From an uncultured Arenicella sp. (GTDB lineage: Bacteria > Pseudomonadota > Gammaproteobacteria > Arenicellales > Arenicellaceae): a stretch of DNA of 64,000 bases. The notes beneath the pieces were generated by a model, which did no database searches, was not told the origin of the DNA, and saw only the letters and a program-made list of their open reading frames with translations. Numbering within the stretch: position 1 is the stretch's first letter; every line of letters starts with the position of its first letter. Made by a program: the position numbers and the translations under genes. This document shows positions 36,283 through 46,114 of the stretch, one piece after another. The stretch covers positions 1-64,000 of the forward strand of contig CALAKU010000002.1 of assembly GCA_937922925.1 (NCBI GenBank), written 5' to 3'.

Positions 36283-36921
36283 TTAATCGGCTTTTCGACG
36301 ATCTTTGAACGCCGCCGCAAGAGTGCTTTGGTCCATATATTCCAGCTCGCCGCCCACCGGCACTCCTCGTGCCAATCGGCTTACACTCACTTCGTATTCG
36401 CCTAATAATTGCTGTGTGTAATCGGCTGTGGCCTCGCCCTCAGGCGTTATATTCGTCGCAATGACGACTTCACGTATTTCGTTAGTTTGCACTAAGTGCG
36501 CGAGGCGCTTGAAGGCTAGCTTTTCTGGGCCAACTCCTTCTAGTGGTGACAGTCGGCCCATCAATACAAAGTAGAGCCCTTGATGTGCGCCAACTTGCTC
36601 TAAGGCCTGCAAATCTGCTGGCGTTTCGACCACGCACAATAGGCCAGAGTCGCGTTTCGAAGAGCTGCAAATTGAACAAAGCGGTGTTTCGCTAAAATTA
36701 TTGCATCGCTGACAAGTAATGACTCGATCAAGTGCATTATTAAGCGCATCCGCAATAGCGCGCGCGCCTTGTCGATCTCGCTCCATTAAATGGAAAGCCA
36801 TGCGCTGCGCGTTTTTTGGGCCCACGCCCGGCAAGACTCGCAACGATTCCTTGAGTGCATCAATGGCACTTAAGCCCAAGGAAGCGACCGCAGAATTTGG
36901 CTTTGAGGATGAACTGGTCAC
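36283..36921 (-). CDS. recR: recombination mediator protein RecR
   Basis: LRVLPGVGPKNAQRMAFHLME; Cys4 zinc motif; Toprim VVETPADLQALE. Confidence 0.96.
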   Translation of the reverse strand: MTSSSSKPNSAVASLGLSAIDALKESLRVLPGVGPKNAQRMAFHLMERDRQGARAIADALNNALDRVITCQRCNNFSETPLCSICSSSKRDSGLLCVVETPADLQALEQVGAHQGLYFVLMGRLSPLEGVGPEKLAFKRLAHLVQTNEIREVVIATNITPEGEATADYTQQLLGEYEVSVSRLARGVPVGGELEYMDQSTLAAAFKDRRKAD

Positions 36922-36927
36922 AATAAC

Positions 36928-37254
36928 TTAAAACGGCATTTTCATACCGGGAATATTTAAACCGCCAGCGAGACCAGACATTTTTTCTTGTTGGGCTTTT
37001 TCGGCTTTGCGCACCGCATCGTTCATGGCGGCGGCAATTAGGTCTTCAAGAATCTCTTTATCGTCTACATCACCTAAAAGCTCAGGGTCGATGCTCACAC
37101 TTTTAACATCGTGACGGCAGGTCATGGTCAATCGCACCATTCCGCCGCCTGACTCACCTTGCACCTCAATGTTTGCCAATTCCGCCTGCGCCTTCTGCAT
37201 GTTTTCCTGCATGGCCTGCGCTTGCTTCATTATGTTTCCTAGTCCACCTTTCAT
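36928..37254 (-). CDS. ybaB: YbaB/EbfC family nucleoid-associated protein
   Basis: [42 protein letters not shown]; between dnaX and recR. Confidence 0.95.
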   Translation of the reverse strand: MKGGLGNIMKQAQAMQENMQKAQAELANIEVQGESGGGMVRLTMTCRHDVKSVSIDPELLGDVDDKEILEDLIAAAMNDAVRKAEKAQQEKMSGLAGGLNIPGMKMPF

Positions 37255-37448
37255 AACCTATTCCTCACAATGTCTGAGACTCGCCCTACTCTGCCATTCG
37301 CATTAGTGACGGGCTTTCAATATTACTTATTACGTTTGTTGATTTCGCATTGTCGTATAGACAAAGAGTCAGCTTTTTACTTTCAAGACACATTATACCC
37401 AAGGCTTGAGCGAATAATGTCGCCGGCTGCGTGTTGAAGTGAGCCACC

Positions 37449-39314
37449 TTAACCCGGCTTTATCGAATTTTCGTTCAAGGTTGCACCGAACTCAGAGATG
37501 ATTGCTTTGACACCTGGATCGTTTTGTAAACTTTGTTTGGTCTGTTCGAACTGTTCATGCCCAAGGCGCTGTAAGCACTCGGTAGGGGTTTCCTTATCCG
37601 ATTCTTCAAACTCGAGCTCAATTTTAATGGCTCGCCGTAGCTGTTCACCAACGGCTTTTTCAACCTGCTCTAAGCGCTCTGGCTTGTAGAGATACTTTAG
37701 GCTCGGCAACAAAGCCAATTCAATTGTATGTTCCCCAAGCCTCTCGCAGGCGCAATTCATCGCCAGCTCTCGAATAAAACCTTGAATCCCAGTTTGTTCA
37801 ATTAACTCGCCCCACTCATTATTTCCTGCCAAAGTAATCGCGACCGAACTGGGTTGATCCTGCTGCTTAGCTTCGTTTGCAGGGCTAGCATTAGAATCAT
37901 CAATCTTTGGAACCGGCGGGTTTTGTGTATGCGCATAATTCGGCGGCGCGCTTACCGCAGAAGAAGGCGCTTGCGGCGCAGCCGGTGTTGCCGAATTTGT
38001 TGATGCCTGTGTTGGCGTCGAAGCGACAGCCACGTCTGATGCAGCCTCAACACTCTTAGACGCACTCGAGGCGCTTTCAGGTTGAGACAAAACGGTTGGA
38101 GATTCCGTTGAAGCTAAGGTGGACTGGCTGCTGGTTGAGGCTAAGGTAAGCTGGCTACTGGAAGAAACTGAGGCCGAAGCCGAGGCTTCAGATTGGCTCT
38201 CAACTTGGTTTGATCCAAGCGATGGCCCATTACTCAGTTCAAATGCCAACATTCGCAGCATGGCCATCTCAAAACCAACTCGCAGGCTAGGAGCCAAATC
38301 GATATCGCGCTTTGAATGCAGGCCAATTTGATAGAACAATTGTAATTGCTCTGGAGAAAGCGATTCGGCTATTTGTTTCAGCCAAGGCGTCGGCGCATCA
38401 CTGTTGCCAAACGCCGTTGGGGCAACGTGCAAAATTGATATTTGGTGTAATTGCATCAACACCTCATCCAATGCACTCGCAAAGTCAACAGCGTGATCCG
38501 CCATATCGGCTACCACGTTTAGCACAATATCGGCATCGCGCTCTAAGAGCGCGCTGATAATGGCTTGAGTATGTTCGCTTTTAATGGTGCCCAACATAGA
38601 CTCAATTGCCGCCGTTTTAACACCATCGCTGCCTTGAGCAATGGCTTGATCAAGCAGGCTTAGACCATCGCGCATACTGCCGTCGGCAGCCTTCGCTAAT
38701 AGCCCAAGAGCGGCTTGCTCAAATTGAATCTCTTCGGCCACCAAAATCTTATGCAATTGGTTTTCAATTTGCTCAGGGCGCATTGCTCGCAGATTAAATT
38801 GCAAACAACGAGACAGCACCGTAACTGGCATCTTTTGCGGATCAGTCGTGGCGAACAAGAACTTGACGTGTTCGGGCGGTTCTTCGAGTGTTTTAAGCAG
38901 CGCATTAAAACTATGACCTGACAACATGTGCACTTCGTCGATCAGGTAAATTTTGTAGTTGCCTGAGGTTGGAGCGTAATGAACGTTCTCGAGGAGTTCT
39001 CTGGTGTCTTCGACTTTGGTGCGCGACGCCGCATCGACTTCAATTAGATCAACAAAACGTCCCTCATCAATAGATTGACAGGTTCCGCACTGCTGGCAAG
39101 GCTCGGCACTGGTACCTTGCTCGCAATTTAACGACTTAGCAAAAATTCGTGCCAGCGTGGTTTTGCCAACACCACGCGTGCCAGTAAACAAAAATGCATG
39201 ATGCACTCGACCACTATCCAACGCATTGGACAAGGCCTGCACAACATGGGTTTGACCAACAACCTCAGCAAAACGTTTGGGCCGCCATTTACGCGCTAAA
39301 GCAAGATATGCCAT
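37449..39314 (-). CDS. dnaX: DNA polymerase III subunits gamma and tau
   Basis: MAYLALARKWRPKRFAEVVGQTHVVQAL; Walker A FTGTRGVGKTT; likely start 39314 (ORF opens at 39377). Confidence 0.96.
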   Translation of the reverse strand: MAYLALARKWRPKRFAEVVGQTHVVQALSNALDSGRVHHAFLFTGTRGVGKTTLARIFAKSLNCEQGTSAEPCQQCGTCQSIDEGRFVDLIEVDAASRTKVEDTRELLENVHYAPTSGNYKIYLIDEVHMLSGHSFNALLKTLEEPPEHVKFLFATTDPQKMPVTVLSRCLQFNLRAMRPEQIENQLHKILVAEEIQFEQAALGLLAKAADGSMRDGLSLLDQAIAQGSDGVKTAAIESMLGTIKSEHTQAIISALLERDADIVLNVVADMADHAVDFASALDEVLMQLHQISILHVAPTAFGNSDAPTPWLKQIAESLSPEQLQLFYQIGLHSKRDIDLAPSLRVGFEMAMLRMLAFELSNGPSLGSNQVESQSEASASASVSSSSQLTLASTSSQSTLASTESPTVLSQPESASSASKSVEAASDVAVASTPTQASTNSATPAAPQAPSSAVSAPPNYAHTQNPPVPKIDDSNASPANEAKQQDQPSSVAITLAGNNEWGELIEQTGIQGFIRELAMNCACERLGEHTIELALLPSLKYLYKPERLEQVEKAVGEQLRRAIKIELEFEESDKETPTECLQRLGHEQFEQTKQSLQNDPGVKAIISEFGATLNENSIKPG

Positions 39315-39525
39315 CGAAAAAGGAAGAATAATAAATTCAATAGAAACTATAGCAGGAAGCCAAAAGATTAAAAGCATTCATCAAGGCCTAAAACCAAATC
39401 CAATGGTAAAAGCCGCCGTTCTTAGTGCTGAATCTAGCCACGACAAGGCAAAAAGAATAAGCAACTTAGCGCCGATCAGAACCACAAACGCTAATATTCG
39501 ACAGGAAAAATTCCAAAAAAATGAA

Positions 39526-39820
39526 ACCAGCCCTGAGCTCGAGTCGCCGAAGCGACTAATGTTGCGAAGCGGAATTTGAACGAATACAGCCCTGAGCACG
39601 GATCGCCGAGGCGGCTAATGTTGCTAAGCAACATTTGAACGAATACAGCCCCGAGCGCGGATCGCCAAGACGACTAATGTGGCGAAGCGGGATTTGAACG
39701 AATACAGCTCTCTGCGCGGATAGCCGAGGTGACCAATGTTGCGGAGCGAAATTTGAACGAATACAGCCCTGAGCGCGGATCGCCAAGGCGATCAATTTCG
39801 CAAAGCGAAATTTGAACGAA
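39526..39820. repeat. five tandem copies of a degenerate palindromic 59-bp repeat between dnaX and ffs
   Basis: atttgaacga recurs at 39574, 39633, 39692, 39751 and 39810 (exact 59-bp spacing); consensus tacagccctgagcgcggatcgccgaggcgactaatgttgcgaagcgaaatttgaacgaa. Confidence 0.97.
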
Positions 39821-39826
39821 CAAAAA

Positions 39827-39931
39827 GTGACGACTAACCCGATCACGGCACCCGAATCAACTGCTGCGGCTGCTCCCTTCCGGGCCTGACCGGGTTCACA
39901 ATTTATCGCCACCGTGGAGACTAGCCGTCAC
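39827..39931 (-). ncRNA. ffs: signal recognition particle RNA (bacterial small, 4.5S)
   Basis: Minus strand GGTCAGGCCCGGAAGGGAGCAGCC apical SRP motif; ends pair (GTGACGGCTA ... TAGTCGTCAC), followed by TTTTT; next to dnaX as is common. Confidence 0.95.
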
Positions 39932-40098
39932 CGACGCGCAGTATACCCAAAGGCGTTTGGTGACTCTAGTTTCTTTGACTGTTTTGTGGGTTCTTTTGTC
40001 GAGCTAACGCCGCGTTAAATTTTACTAAGGCTATCTATAAATTAAAAAAATCGTCTATTATTGACGGCCATCATCCCGTACAAAAAGAAGCCTTATCA

Positions 40099-41436
40099 AT
40101 GCGCCGCGAGCAAACCATACTTCAGGTTAGTGATCTTGCTGATCAATTGCGGCGCTTAGTTGAAGCAAGCTATCCAGAAGTGTGGATTGAAGGCGAGCTT
40201 TCTTCGCTGTCAACGCCGGCATCGGGCCACCTGTATTTCACTCTCAAAGATGAGAAAGCTCAGTTGCGATGCGCTATGTTCAAGGGTCGCGCGGGCATTA
40301 GCAAATATCGGCCTCAGGCTGGCGATCTTGTTCGAGTTAGGGCCAAATTGTCGGTCTACAGCGCAAGAGGCGATCTGCAGTGCATCGTACAACACATCGA
40401 AGAAGCGGGCGAAGGCTTACTTCAACGTCGCTTTGAGGAGCTTAAAGCCAAACTAGCTAAGGAAGGGCTATTTGCTAATGACACGAAACTAGCCATCCCG
40501 TCTTTTCCAAAGCATATTGGCGTGATTACCTCGCCAAGCGGGGCCGCGGTGCGCGATATTTTGTCTACGCTGGCGCGCCGCTGCCCGGGTATCCCAGTGA
40601 CCATCTACCCAGCCGTTGTGCAAGGCGACAGTGGCGCAGCGTCAATACTCAAAGCCTTGCGACAAGCGATAAGCCATGCTCAGGCTGATGTGTTGATCTT
40701 AAGCCGTGGAGGAGGATCACTCGAAGACCTTTGGTGTTTTAACCACGAAGACGTAGCGCGTGCGATCTACTCTTGCCCTATTCCGCTTATCAGTGGTGTG
40801 GGCCATGAAGTCGACGTTACCATCTCTGATTTAGTCGCTGATTTGCGGGCGCCAACTCCGACTGCCGCGGCGGAGCTATTAAGCCCCGATCAAGACTTGC
40901 TCAACGAGCAACTGCAAACCTTGGCATTGCGTCTGCAAAGAGGCTTCGAGCGCAAAGCGCAACAATCGGCGCAGAGTACCGATTATCTGGCGCGACGCCT
41001 GGTGCATCCGAAACGGGGGCTGGCTCTGCAGCAAAAACAGGTAACGCAAATAAGCCAGCGACTTCGAAGATCAATCAAGCAAAGGCAAGTGCAATACGCC
41101 GCCGAGAAACACGCGCTGGCCCAGCGATTGCAGCAAAGCAATCCTCGCCGATTATTAAGTCAACGGTTCTTAGAGCTTAACCAAGCTCGAGCCCTACTTC
41201 TAAAAGAGCAAAAGAACCTACTGTCGTTTAAGCAACAGCTATTGAGCAATCAAGGCGGTATATTGCATTCGGTAAGCCCTTTGGCGACCTTGGGCCGGGG
41301 TTACGCGATTGCGCGGGATGAGAATCAGAAAATCAGCCGCGATGCGGATCAACATCAAGTCGGCGATCAGGTTTCAGTGCAGTTAGCGAAAGGCAAATTG
41401 GTATGCGACGTGATTGAAACGCATTCGGGCGACTAA
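40099..41436 (+). CDS. xseA: exodeoxyribonuclease VII large subunit
   Basis: OB-fold N-terminus; GVITSPSGAAVRDILSTLARRCP; RGGGSLEDLWCFNHEDVARAI. Confidence 0.95.
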   Translation: MRREQTILQVSDLADQLRRLVEASYPEVWIEGELSSLSTPASGHLYFTLKDEKAQLRCAMFKGRAGISKYRPQAGDLVRVRAKLSVYSARGDLQCIVQHIEEAGEGLLQRRFEELKAKLAKEGLFANDTKLAIPSFPKHIGVITSPSGAAVRDILSTLARRCPGIPVTIYPAVVQGDSGAASILKALRQAISHAQADVLILSRGGGSLEDLWCFNHEDVARAIYSCPIPLISGVGHEVDVTISDLVADLRAPTPTAAAELLSPDQDLLNEQLQTLALRLQRGFERKAQQSAQSTDYLARRLVHPKRGLALQQKQVTQISQRLRRSIKQRQVQYAAEKHALAQRLQQSNPRRLLSQRFLELNQARALLLKEQKNLLSFKQQLLSNQGGILHSVSPLATLGRGYAIARDENQKISRDADQHQVGDQVSVQLAKGKLVCDVIETHSGD

Positions 41437-42347
41437 TGAAACAGATCGCTCTAACTACGATGCCCTTATCTATTCGAGTTTTTTCTGCTCAACTTGTGTT
41501 GATTCAACTTGTTTGTCGCCTCTCTATTGCGTTATTACTTGTTATTTTTTTATCAAGTTTGGGCATCAGGCAAGTCATTTCGGCTGAATACAATTACCCC
41601 GGCGGCTTTATCGAATTACAAATCCCTAAGATCAACCAAGAGATACCCGAAGTAAAGTTTGGGCTACGCGACCCCGTTTTGATTGAAGAGAGTAATCATT
41701 GGCGAATCTTGGTTGGTTTAGACCTTGCCTTGTTACCCGGTGAATACGTTGTTTACTTTAAGCACGGCGGGCCAGATACCAGCGGCGAGTATTTGGGCCT
41801 TACCGTGCGCCAACAAATTTTTCCCTTCACTGAAATTAGCGTGAACGATGAAAATACAACATCACTGATCGATCACTACGTCAGCCTGCCGTTGAATAGC
41901 CTGGATTTTAGTAATACTCAACAACCGAGTTTGCCTATGCGAGCGCCGCTGGCTGGTGACTGGTCTGACCACTTTGGTCATCGCTGGCTGGTTAAGGGCC
42001 AAACCGAGATTGTGACCAATAACGCCATCAGTGTTTGGGCACCTCAGTATGCATCGGTATTAGCGCCCCAGAATGCCATTATCTCTAACATTGAAATGGA
42101 TGAGGATGCCTTAGCAACCGTGGTTTTAGATCATGGCCGCGGGCTTTATAGCATTCTGCGAGGGCTCACGGATTTAACCGTCGATATTGGTAATGGGGTT
42201 GTGGGCGGAGCGGTCTTAGGAAGACTACCCTCACTGAATACCGACACAGCGCAAGGCAAGTTAGTGTGGCAAACGCTTTTGAACGGCGTTTTTGTTGACC
42301 CAAGTTTGTTGATAGGTACTAATGAGTTAGACAATGACATTCCATAA
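41436..42347 (+). CDS. M23/LytM-like domain protein, apparently catalytically degenerate
   Basis: C-terminal fold pattern (DHFGHRW...WAPQYASVLAPQNAII...VVLDHGRGLYSILRGLTDLTVDIGNGVVGGAVLG...NGVFVDPSLLI) matches the M23 layout without the HxxxD and HxH ligands; signal anchor at N-terminus. Confidence 0.65.
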   Translation: MKQIALTTMPLSIRVFSAQLVLIQLVCRLSIALLLVIFLSSLGIRQVISAEYNYPGGFIELQIPKINQEIPEVKFGLRDPVLIEESNHWRILVGLDLALLPGEYVVYFKHGGPDTSGEYLGLTVRQQIFPFTEISVNDENTTSLIDHYVSLPLNSLDFSNTQQPSLPMRAPLAGDWSDHFGHRWLVKGQTEIVTNNAISVWAPQYASVLAPQNAIISNIEMDEDALATVVLDHGRGLYSILRGLTDLTVDIGNGVVGGAVLGRLPSLNTDTAQGKLVWQTLLNGVFVDPSLLIGTNELDNDIP

Positions 42348-43260
42348 GACATTTCTTTCGAAGTATTTTTCGACGCGATTTCAAATGACCAAACTTCGAT
42401 TAGCTGTCGCTGCTTTGCTCTGCACATTAATTATTGCGGTCGCAAACGTGAGCGTTCTTGCACAACCCTACACTCCATCGGCAGTCACCGACGTCGGAAT
42501 TCGATTCTCGCAAACTGTCGTTGATGACCATACCATCAGTTACGCCTATTCCGGCAATATCGAAAAGCCCGGCCTTGTGTTCCTTCATGGCACCCCCGGA
42601 GGCTGGGGCGCATTTGAGATTTATCTAGAAAACCATCGCCTGCAAAATGATTTCTTTATGGTCTCGATTGATCGACTTGGATGGGGAGCATCGCCCTTGC
42701 CTTTAAAACAAGTCGACGGCAACTTTGCATTACAAGCCAAAACCATTAACGCGGTATTGAAATCTTATCCTAATAAAAAATGGATCATAGTTGGCCATTC
42801 ATTAGGTGCCTCTATTGCACCTCAGGTTGCTCTTGAGAATCCGCAAGGGATTAGCGATTTACTGCTATTGGCGGGTTCGCTAAAGCCGTCTTTAGGCGGC
42901 CCGCGATGGTACAACCGAGCGGCCAGCACTTGGTTAGTTGCCAAGCTGATCGGCGAAACCATGCGCCGTTCCAATCGAGAGATAATGGCCTTGCGAAAGC
43001 AACTCAAAGCCATGGACGCGCAAATTAAGGCGAGCACGTTGTCGACTCATGTCACCGTGATGCAGGGTCGCAAAGACAAACTCGTTTCGCCCAAAAACCC
43101 AGCTTACGTTGAGAAAGAATGGGCGAATCATTTTGCAAGTGTTGAGATAATTGAGCTGGAAAATGAAGGCCACTTTTTGCCATGGCGGCAAACGCCATTG
43201 GTAGTGCAAACCCTCTATCGGCTAGCTAATAAACAGGTTCGCTTGGCTGAGAAAAACTAG
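42334..43260 (+). CDS. alpha/beta fold hydrolase
   Basis: FLHGTPGGWGAFE, GHSLGAS nucleophile elbow, NEGHFLPW catalytic His. Confidence 0.87.
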   Translation: MTFHKTFLSKYFSTRFQMTKLRLAVAALLCTLIIAVANVSVLAQPYTPSAVTDVGIRFSQTVVDDHTISYAYSGNIEKPGLVFLHGTPGGWGAFEIYLENHRLQNDFFMVSIDRLGWGASPLPLKQVDGNFALQAKTINAVLKSYPNKKWIIVGHSLGASIAPQVALENPQGISDLLLLAGSLKPSLGGPRWYNRAASTWLVAKLIGETMRRSNREIMALRKQLKAMDAQIKASTLSTHVTVMQGRKDKLVSPKNPAYVEKEWANHFASVEIIELENEGHFLPWRQTPLVVQTLYRLANKQVRLAEKN

Positions 43261-43266
43261 GCTGGT

Positions 43267-43310
43267 TCTCTAAGCTACTTCTCGCGCCTCTCTAAGCTAC
43301 TTCTCGCGCC
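43267..43310. repeat. perfect 22-bp tandem duplication overlapping the der stop codon
   Basis: tctctaagctacttctcgcgcc twice in succession. Confidence 0.95.
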
Positions 43311-44748
43311 TGGATTTTCTACCTTTACGCTCGGGCGGCTTGCGTCTCGCACCGGCTGGCGGCGCATACGGGTTCTCTGACTTTTTAAAACTGATTCGAA
43401 CCTTAGTTCCAACCATATCGAAAGCGCGTTCAAAGGTATTCGACAAATAGCGGCAATAGGTTTGCGGCAATTTATCGAGTTGGTTGCCATGGATGATAAT
43501 GTGCGGCGGATTCATCCCTCCTTGATGAGCAAATTTCAGCTTGATGCGATGATTGCCTACCATCGGTGGGTTACGTCGCTCTTCAGCGTCTTTTAATATT
43601 CGATTGATCCGCCCAGTTCCCATGTCGGTCATCGCGCTGTCATAGAGTTTATCGACCAGTGGCATAATGCCTTTGATATTCTTTCCGAACTTGGCGGAAA
43701 TAAATTCGATTGGCAGATTGCCCATGTGGCCAAATTTCCGGTCGATCTGAGCACGCACTTGATCGCGATCATAGCCACTCATCCCATCCCATTTGTTGAC
43801 CAATATCATCAGCGATCGGCCACTATCGAAAACCAAATTAATGAGCCGATTGTCTTGATCGACAATGCCATCACGAGCGTCGATAACAACCGCGACGACT
43901 TGTGCCAACTCAACCGCGCGCAGCGTCTTCATTACGGAAAAACGTTCTACGCGATCGTCGATGCGTGATTTCTTGCGCATCCCGGCGGTATCAATGAGAA
44001 CATATTCTTTCTTATTGAATTCAAATGGCACAAAAATACTGTCGCGGGTCGTACCCGGCATATCAAACACGACGACGCGCTCTTCGCCAACCAGTGAATT
44101 CACGAGCGTTGATTTACCAACATTAGGCCGCCCGACAATGGCCAATTTCGCAACGCCCGGTTTGATTTGGTACTGAGGCTTAACTTCTTCAACAGAGATT
44201 TGAGCTACCGACAGAATTTGATCCATCAGAGCTTGTACGCCATCGCCATTTTTGCCAGAAATGATCTTTGGATCGCCTAATCCTAATTGATAAAAGTCGG
44301 CAGCGACCATGGCTTTATCAAGGCCTTCGGCTTTATTGACGGCTAAAAACACCTCTATGTTTTTATTGAGTCGAAGTTGTTTAGCAATTTCAAAATCCGA
44401 GGCAACGGCGCCATCTCGGCCATCGACAATAAACACAACGGCATCGCTGTCTTGCAAGGCATGATCGACTTGCTCCTTCATCAACAGATGAATTTCTTCT
44501 TGATCCGATTCGATACCCCCGGTATCGACAATCCAATACGGGCTGCGGCCAATACGCCCTACACCCACCATTCGATCGCGCGTAACACCGGGGCGATCGT
44601 CAACAATGGCATCGCGACTGCGGGTTAAGCGGTTATAGAGTGTGGACTTACCAACATTGGGCCGCCCAACAATCGAAATGATGGGTTTGGGATCGGCTTC
44701 CACTGGAAGCGCATCTTGGGCATCGTGAGTTGAATCTGCTGAAGACAT
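43297..44748 (-). CDS. der: ribosome biogenesis GTPase Der (EngA)
   Basis: Two GTPase domains: IVGRPNVGKSTLYNRLTRSRDAIV and IVGRPNVGKSTLVNSLVGEERVVV. Confidence 0.97.
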   Translation of the reverse strand: MSSADSTHDAQDALPVEADPKPIISIVGRPNVGKSTLYNRLTRSRDAIVDDRPGVTRDRMVGVGRIGRSPYWIVDTGGIESDQEEIHLLMKEQVDHALQDSDAVVFIVDGRDGAVASDFEIAKQLRLNKNIEVFLAVNKAEGLDKAMVAADFYQLGLGDPKIISGKNGDGVQALMDQILSVAQISVEEVKPQYQIKPGVAKLAIVGRPNVGKSTLVNSLVGEERVVVFDMPGTTRDSIFVPFEFNKKEYVLIDTAGMRKKSRIDDRVERFSVMKTLRAVELAQVVAVVIDARDGIVDQDNRLINLVFDSGRSLMILVNKWDGMSGYDRDQVRAQIDRKFGHMGNLPIEFISAKFGKNIKGIMPLVDKLYDSAMTDMGTGRINRILKDAEERRNPPMVGNHRIKLKFAHQGGMNPPHIIIHGNQLDKLPQTYCRYLSNTFERAFDMVGTKVRISFKKSENPYAPPAGARRKPPERKGRKSRREK

Positions 44749-44913
44749 AAGACTAGAATAAATGGCCCAAAAAAAGGATTGTGCGAAAACTTCTGTTTAG
44801 CAGCTATTCATTGAACAGCCTTCGGTTTACCAATGATTGGCAAGATCACTAAAGACCAAACGACGAGAGACGCTATTCAACCGCGTTCTCAGGACTTTGC
44901 CGATAAAAACTAA

Positions 44914-46083
44914 TTAGCCTTCGCGGCGTTCAATGCTGATAGATTGGAGTGCTCCGTCGCTGTCGAGAAGAAACACCTTATCGTCTTCAACAATGGGCTC
45001 GCCCACAATACTTCGAGCTCCAAAGCTGTGTTTACCAAGAAACTGGCCATTCTTTTTATCAATCACATACAGATTGCCGTCGCCTTCACCAACTAGGACA
45101 AAGCCGCCAAGTGAGATGGGCGCGCTAATCGAAAACAGACGAAGGCCCTCTTGTGACCAGGATTTCTCGCCGGTGGCTCGCTCTATTTGATGGACGACCC
45201 CATCACGATCAGAGATATACAAAAAGGCGGCGTCGGCCGATAAGGCATGATAGGAAGACACGTCAACACTCCACGCTATTCGTTGATTACGAATATCGAG
45301 CGCGTGCGTGACTTCCTGATAAGAACTTAGGTAAATCTGATCGCCGACCAGCAAAGGGTTTGTGTCAATGTCGGCAAGGCGATCTATTTCATTGGTGCCG
45401 CGCGGAAACGCAATGGGGAAGTCCCATAAATTTCGTCCATTCTTGGCTTCTAAAGCCACCAGATAGCCGTCAGAGAAACCAGCAAACACGATACCCTGGG
45501 TTAATAGCGGGCGAGATTCACCGCGAATGGTTAACCGCGGCAATTGGCGACTAATCGTCCAGAGGCGCTCACCGTCAAACGAAGAAAGGCCATACACTTT
45601 GCCGTCGCCAGAGCGGGCAACTACCACATCACCTTCGGTCACCGGGCTGGCCAATATTTCGCTGTCTAACTTGGACTTCCAAGCCACGCTGCCATCTTGT
45701 TGGCGCAAAGCATAAACAATGCCTTGATCTGTCCCGAACAAGACCAAACCACCGCCAACGCCAACGCCTGCCGTGATGGTTTCTTTTTTGAGCCTAATTG
45801 ACCATTCACGCTTGCCAGTTTGTGAATTTATGCGATAGATGCGGCCATTGCTTGATGCGGCATAGATTGCGTCGCCAAGCTGAGCCGGCGACATAATAGC
45901 TTGGCCGGGGCGAATGCTCTCCCCCAGATCGACTCTCCAGTTGCGCTTAAAGCGAGTGCTCGTTTCAATTTTGGGCTTTTTCGCTTTCTCGACTTCACCA
46001 AAAAAGTCTGTCTTCTTGCTACCACCACCGCAGGCGCTAAGCAATAGACTCAACACTACAAGAATAGGAACACTTCGCTTCAT
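44914..46083 (-). CDS. bamB: outer membrane assembly lipoprotein BamB
   Basis: Lipobox LLSACGGG, PQQ-like beta-propeller repeats; between der and yfgM; ORF opens to 46182. Confidence 0.93.
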   Translation of the reverse strand: MKRSVPILVVLSLLLSACGGGSKKTDFFGEVEKAKKPKIETSTRFKRNWRVDLGESIRPGQAIMSPAQLGDAIYAASSNGRIYRINSQTGKREWSIRLKKETITAGVGVGGGLVLFGTDQGIVYALRQQDGSVAWKSKLDSEILASPVTEGDVVVARSGDGKVYGLSSFDGERLWTISRQLPRLTIRGESRPLLTQGIVFAGFSDGYLVALEAKNGRNLWDFPIAFPRGTNEIDRLADIDTNPLLVGDQIYLSSYQEVTHALDIRNQRIAWSVDVSSYHALSADAAFLYISDRDGVVHQIERATGEKSWSQEGLRLFSISAPISLGGFVLVGEGDGNLYVIDKKNGQFLGKHSFGARSIVGEPIVEDDKVFLLDSDGALQSISIERREG

Positions 46084-46114
46084 GACTTGGCCTTTTATCT
46101 TTATCTGATCGAGA

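Noticed and set aside
36928-39377. Programmed frameshift site in dnaX as in E. coli (A AAA AAG)
   Set aside because: No clear slippery heptamer with downstream stem was recognised by eye in the expected region, so it is not claimed.
39574-39820. Possible CRISPR array or tRNA gene cluster
   Set aside because: The whole 59-bp unit drifts evenly rather than alternating conserved repeats and unique spacers, and no cas genes are present; no complete cloverleaf can be drawn around the TTCAAAT motif.
39556-39912. Minus-strand ORF of 118 aa with repeated AVFVQIPLRHISR / IRAQGCIRSN segments
   Set aside because: It runs through the SRP RNA gene and the 59-bp repeats; because 59 is not a multiple of 3, repeats are read in shifting frames. 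Best explained as a by-product of the repeat array.
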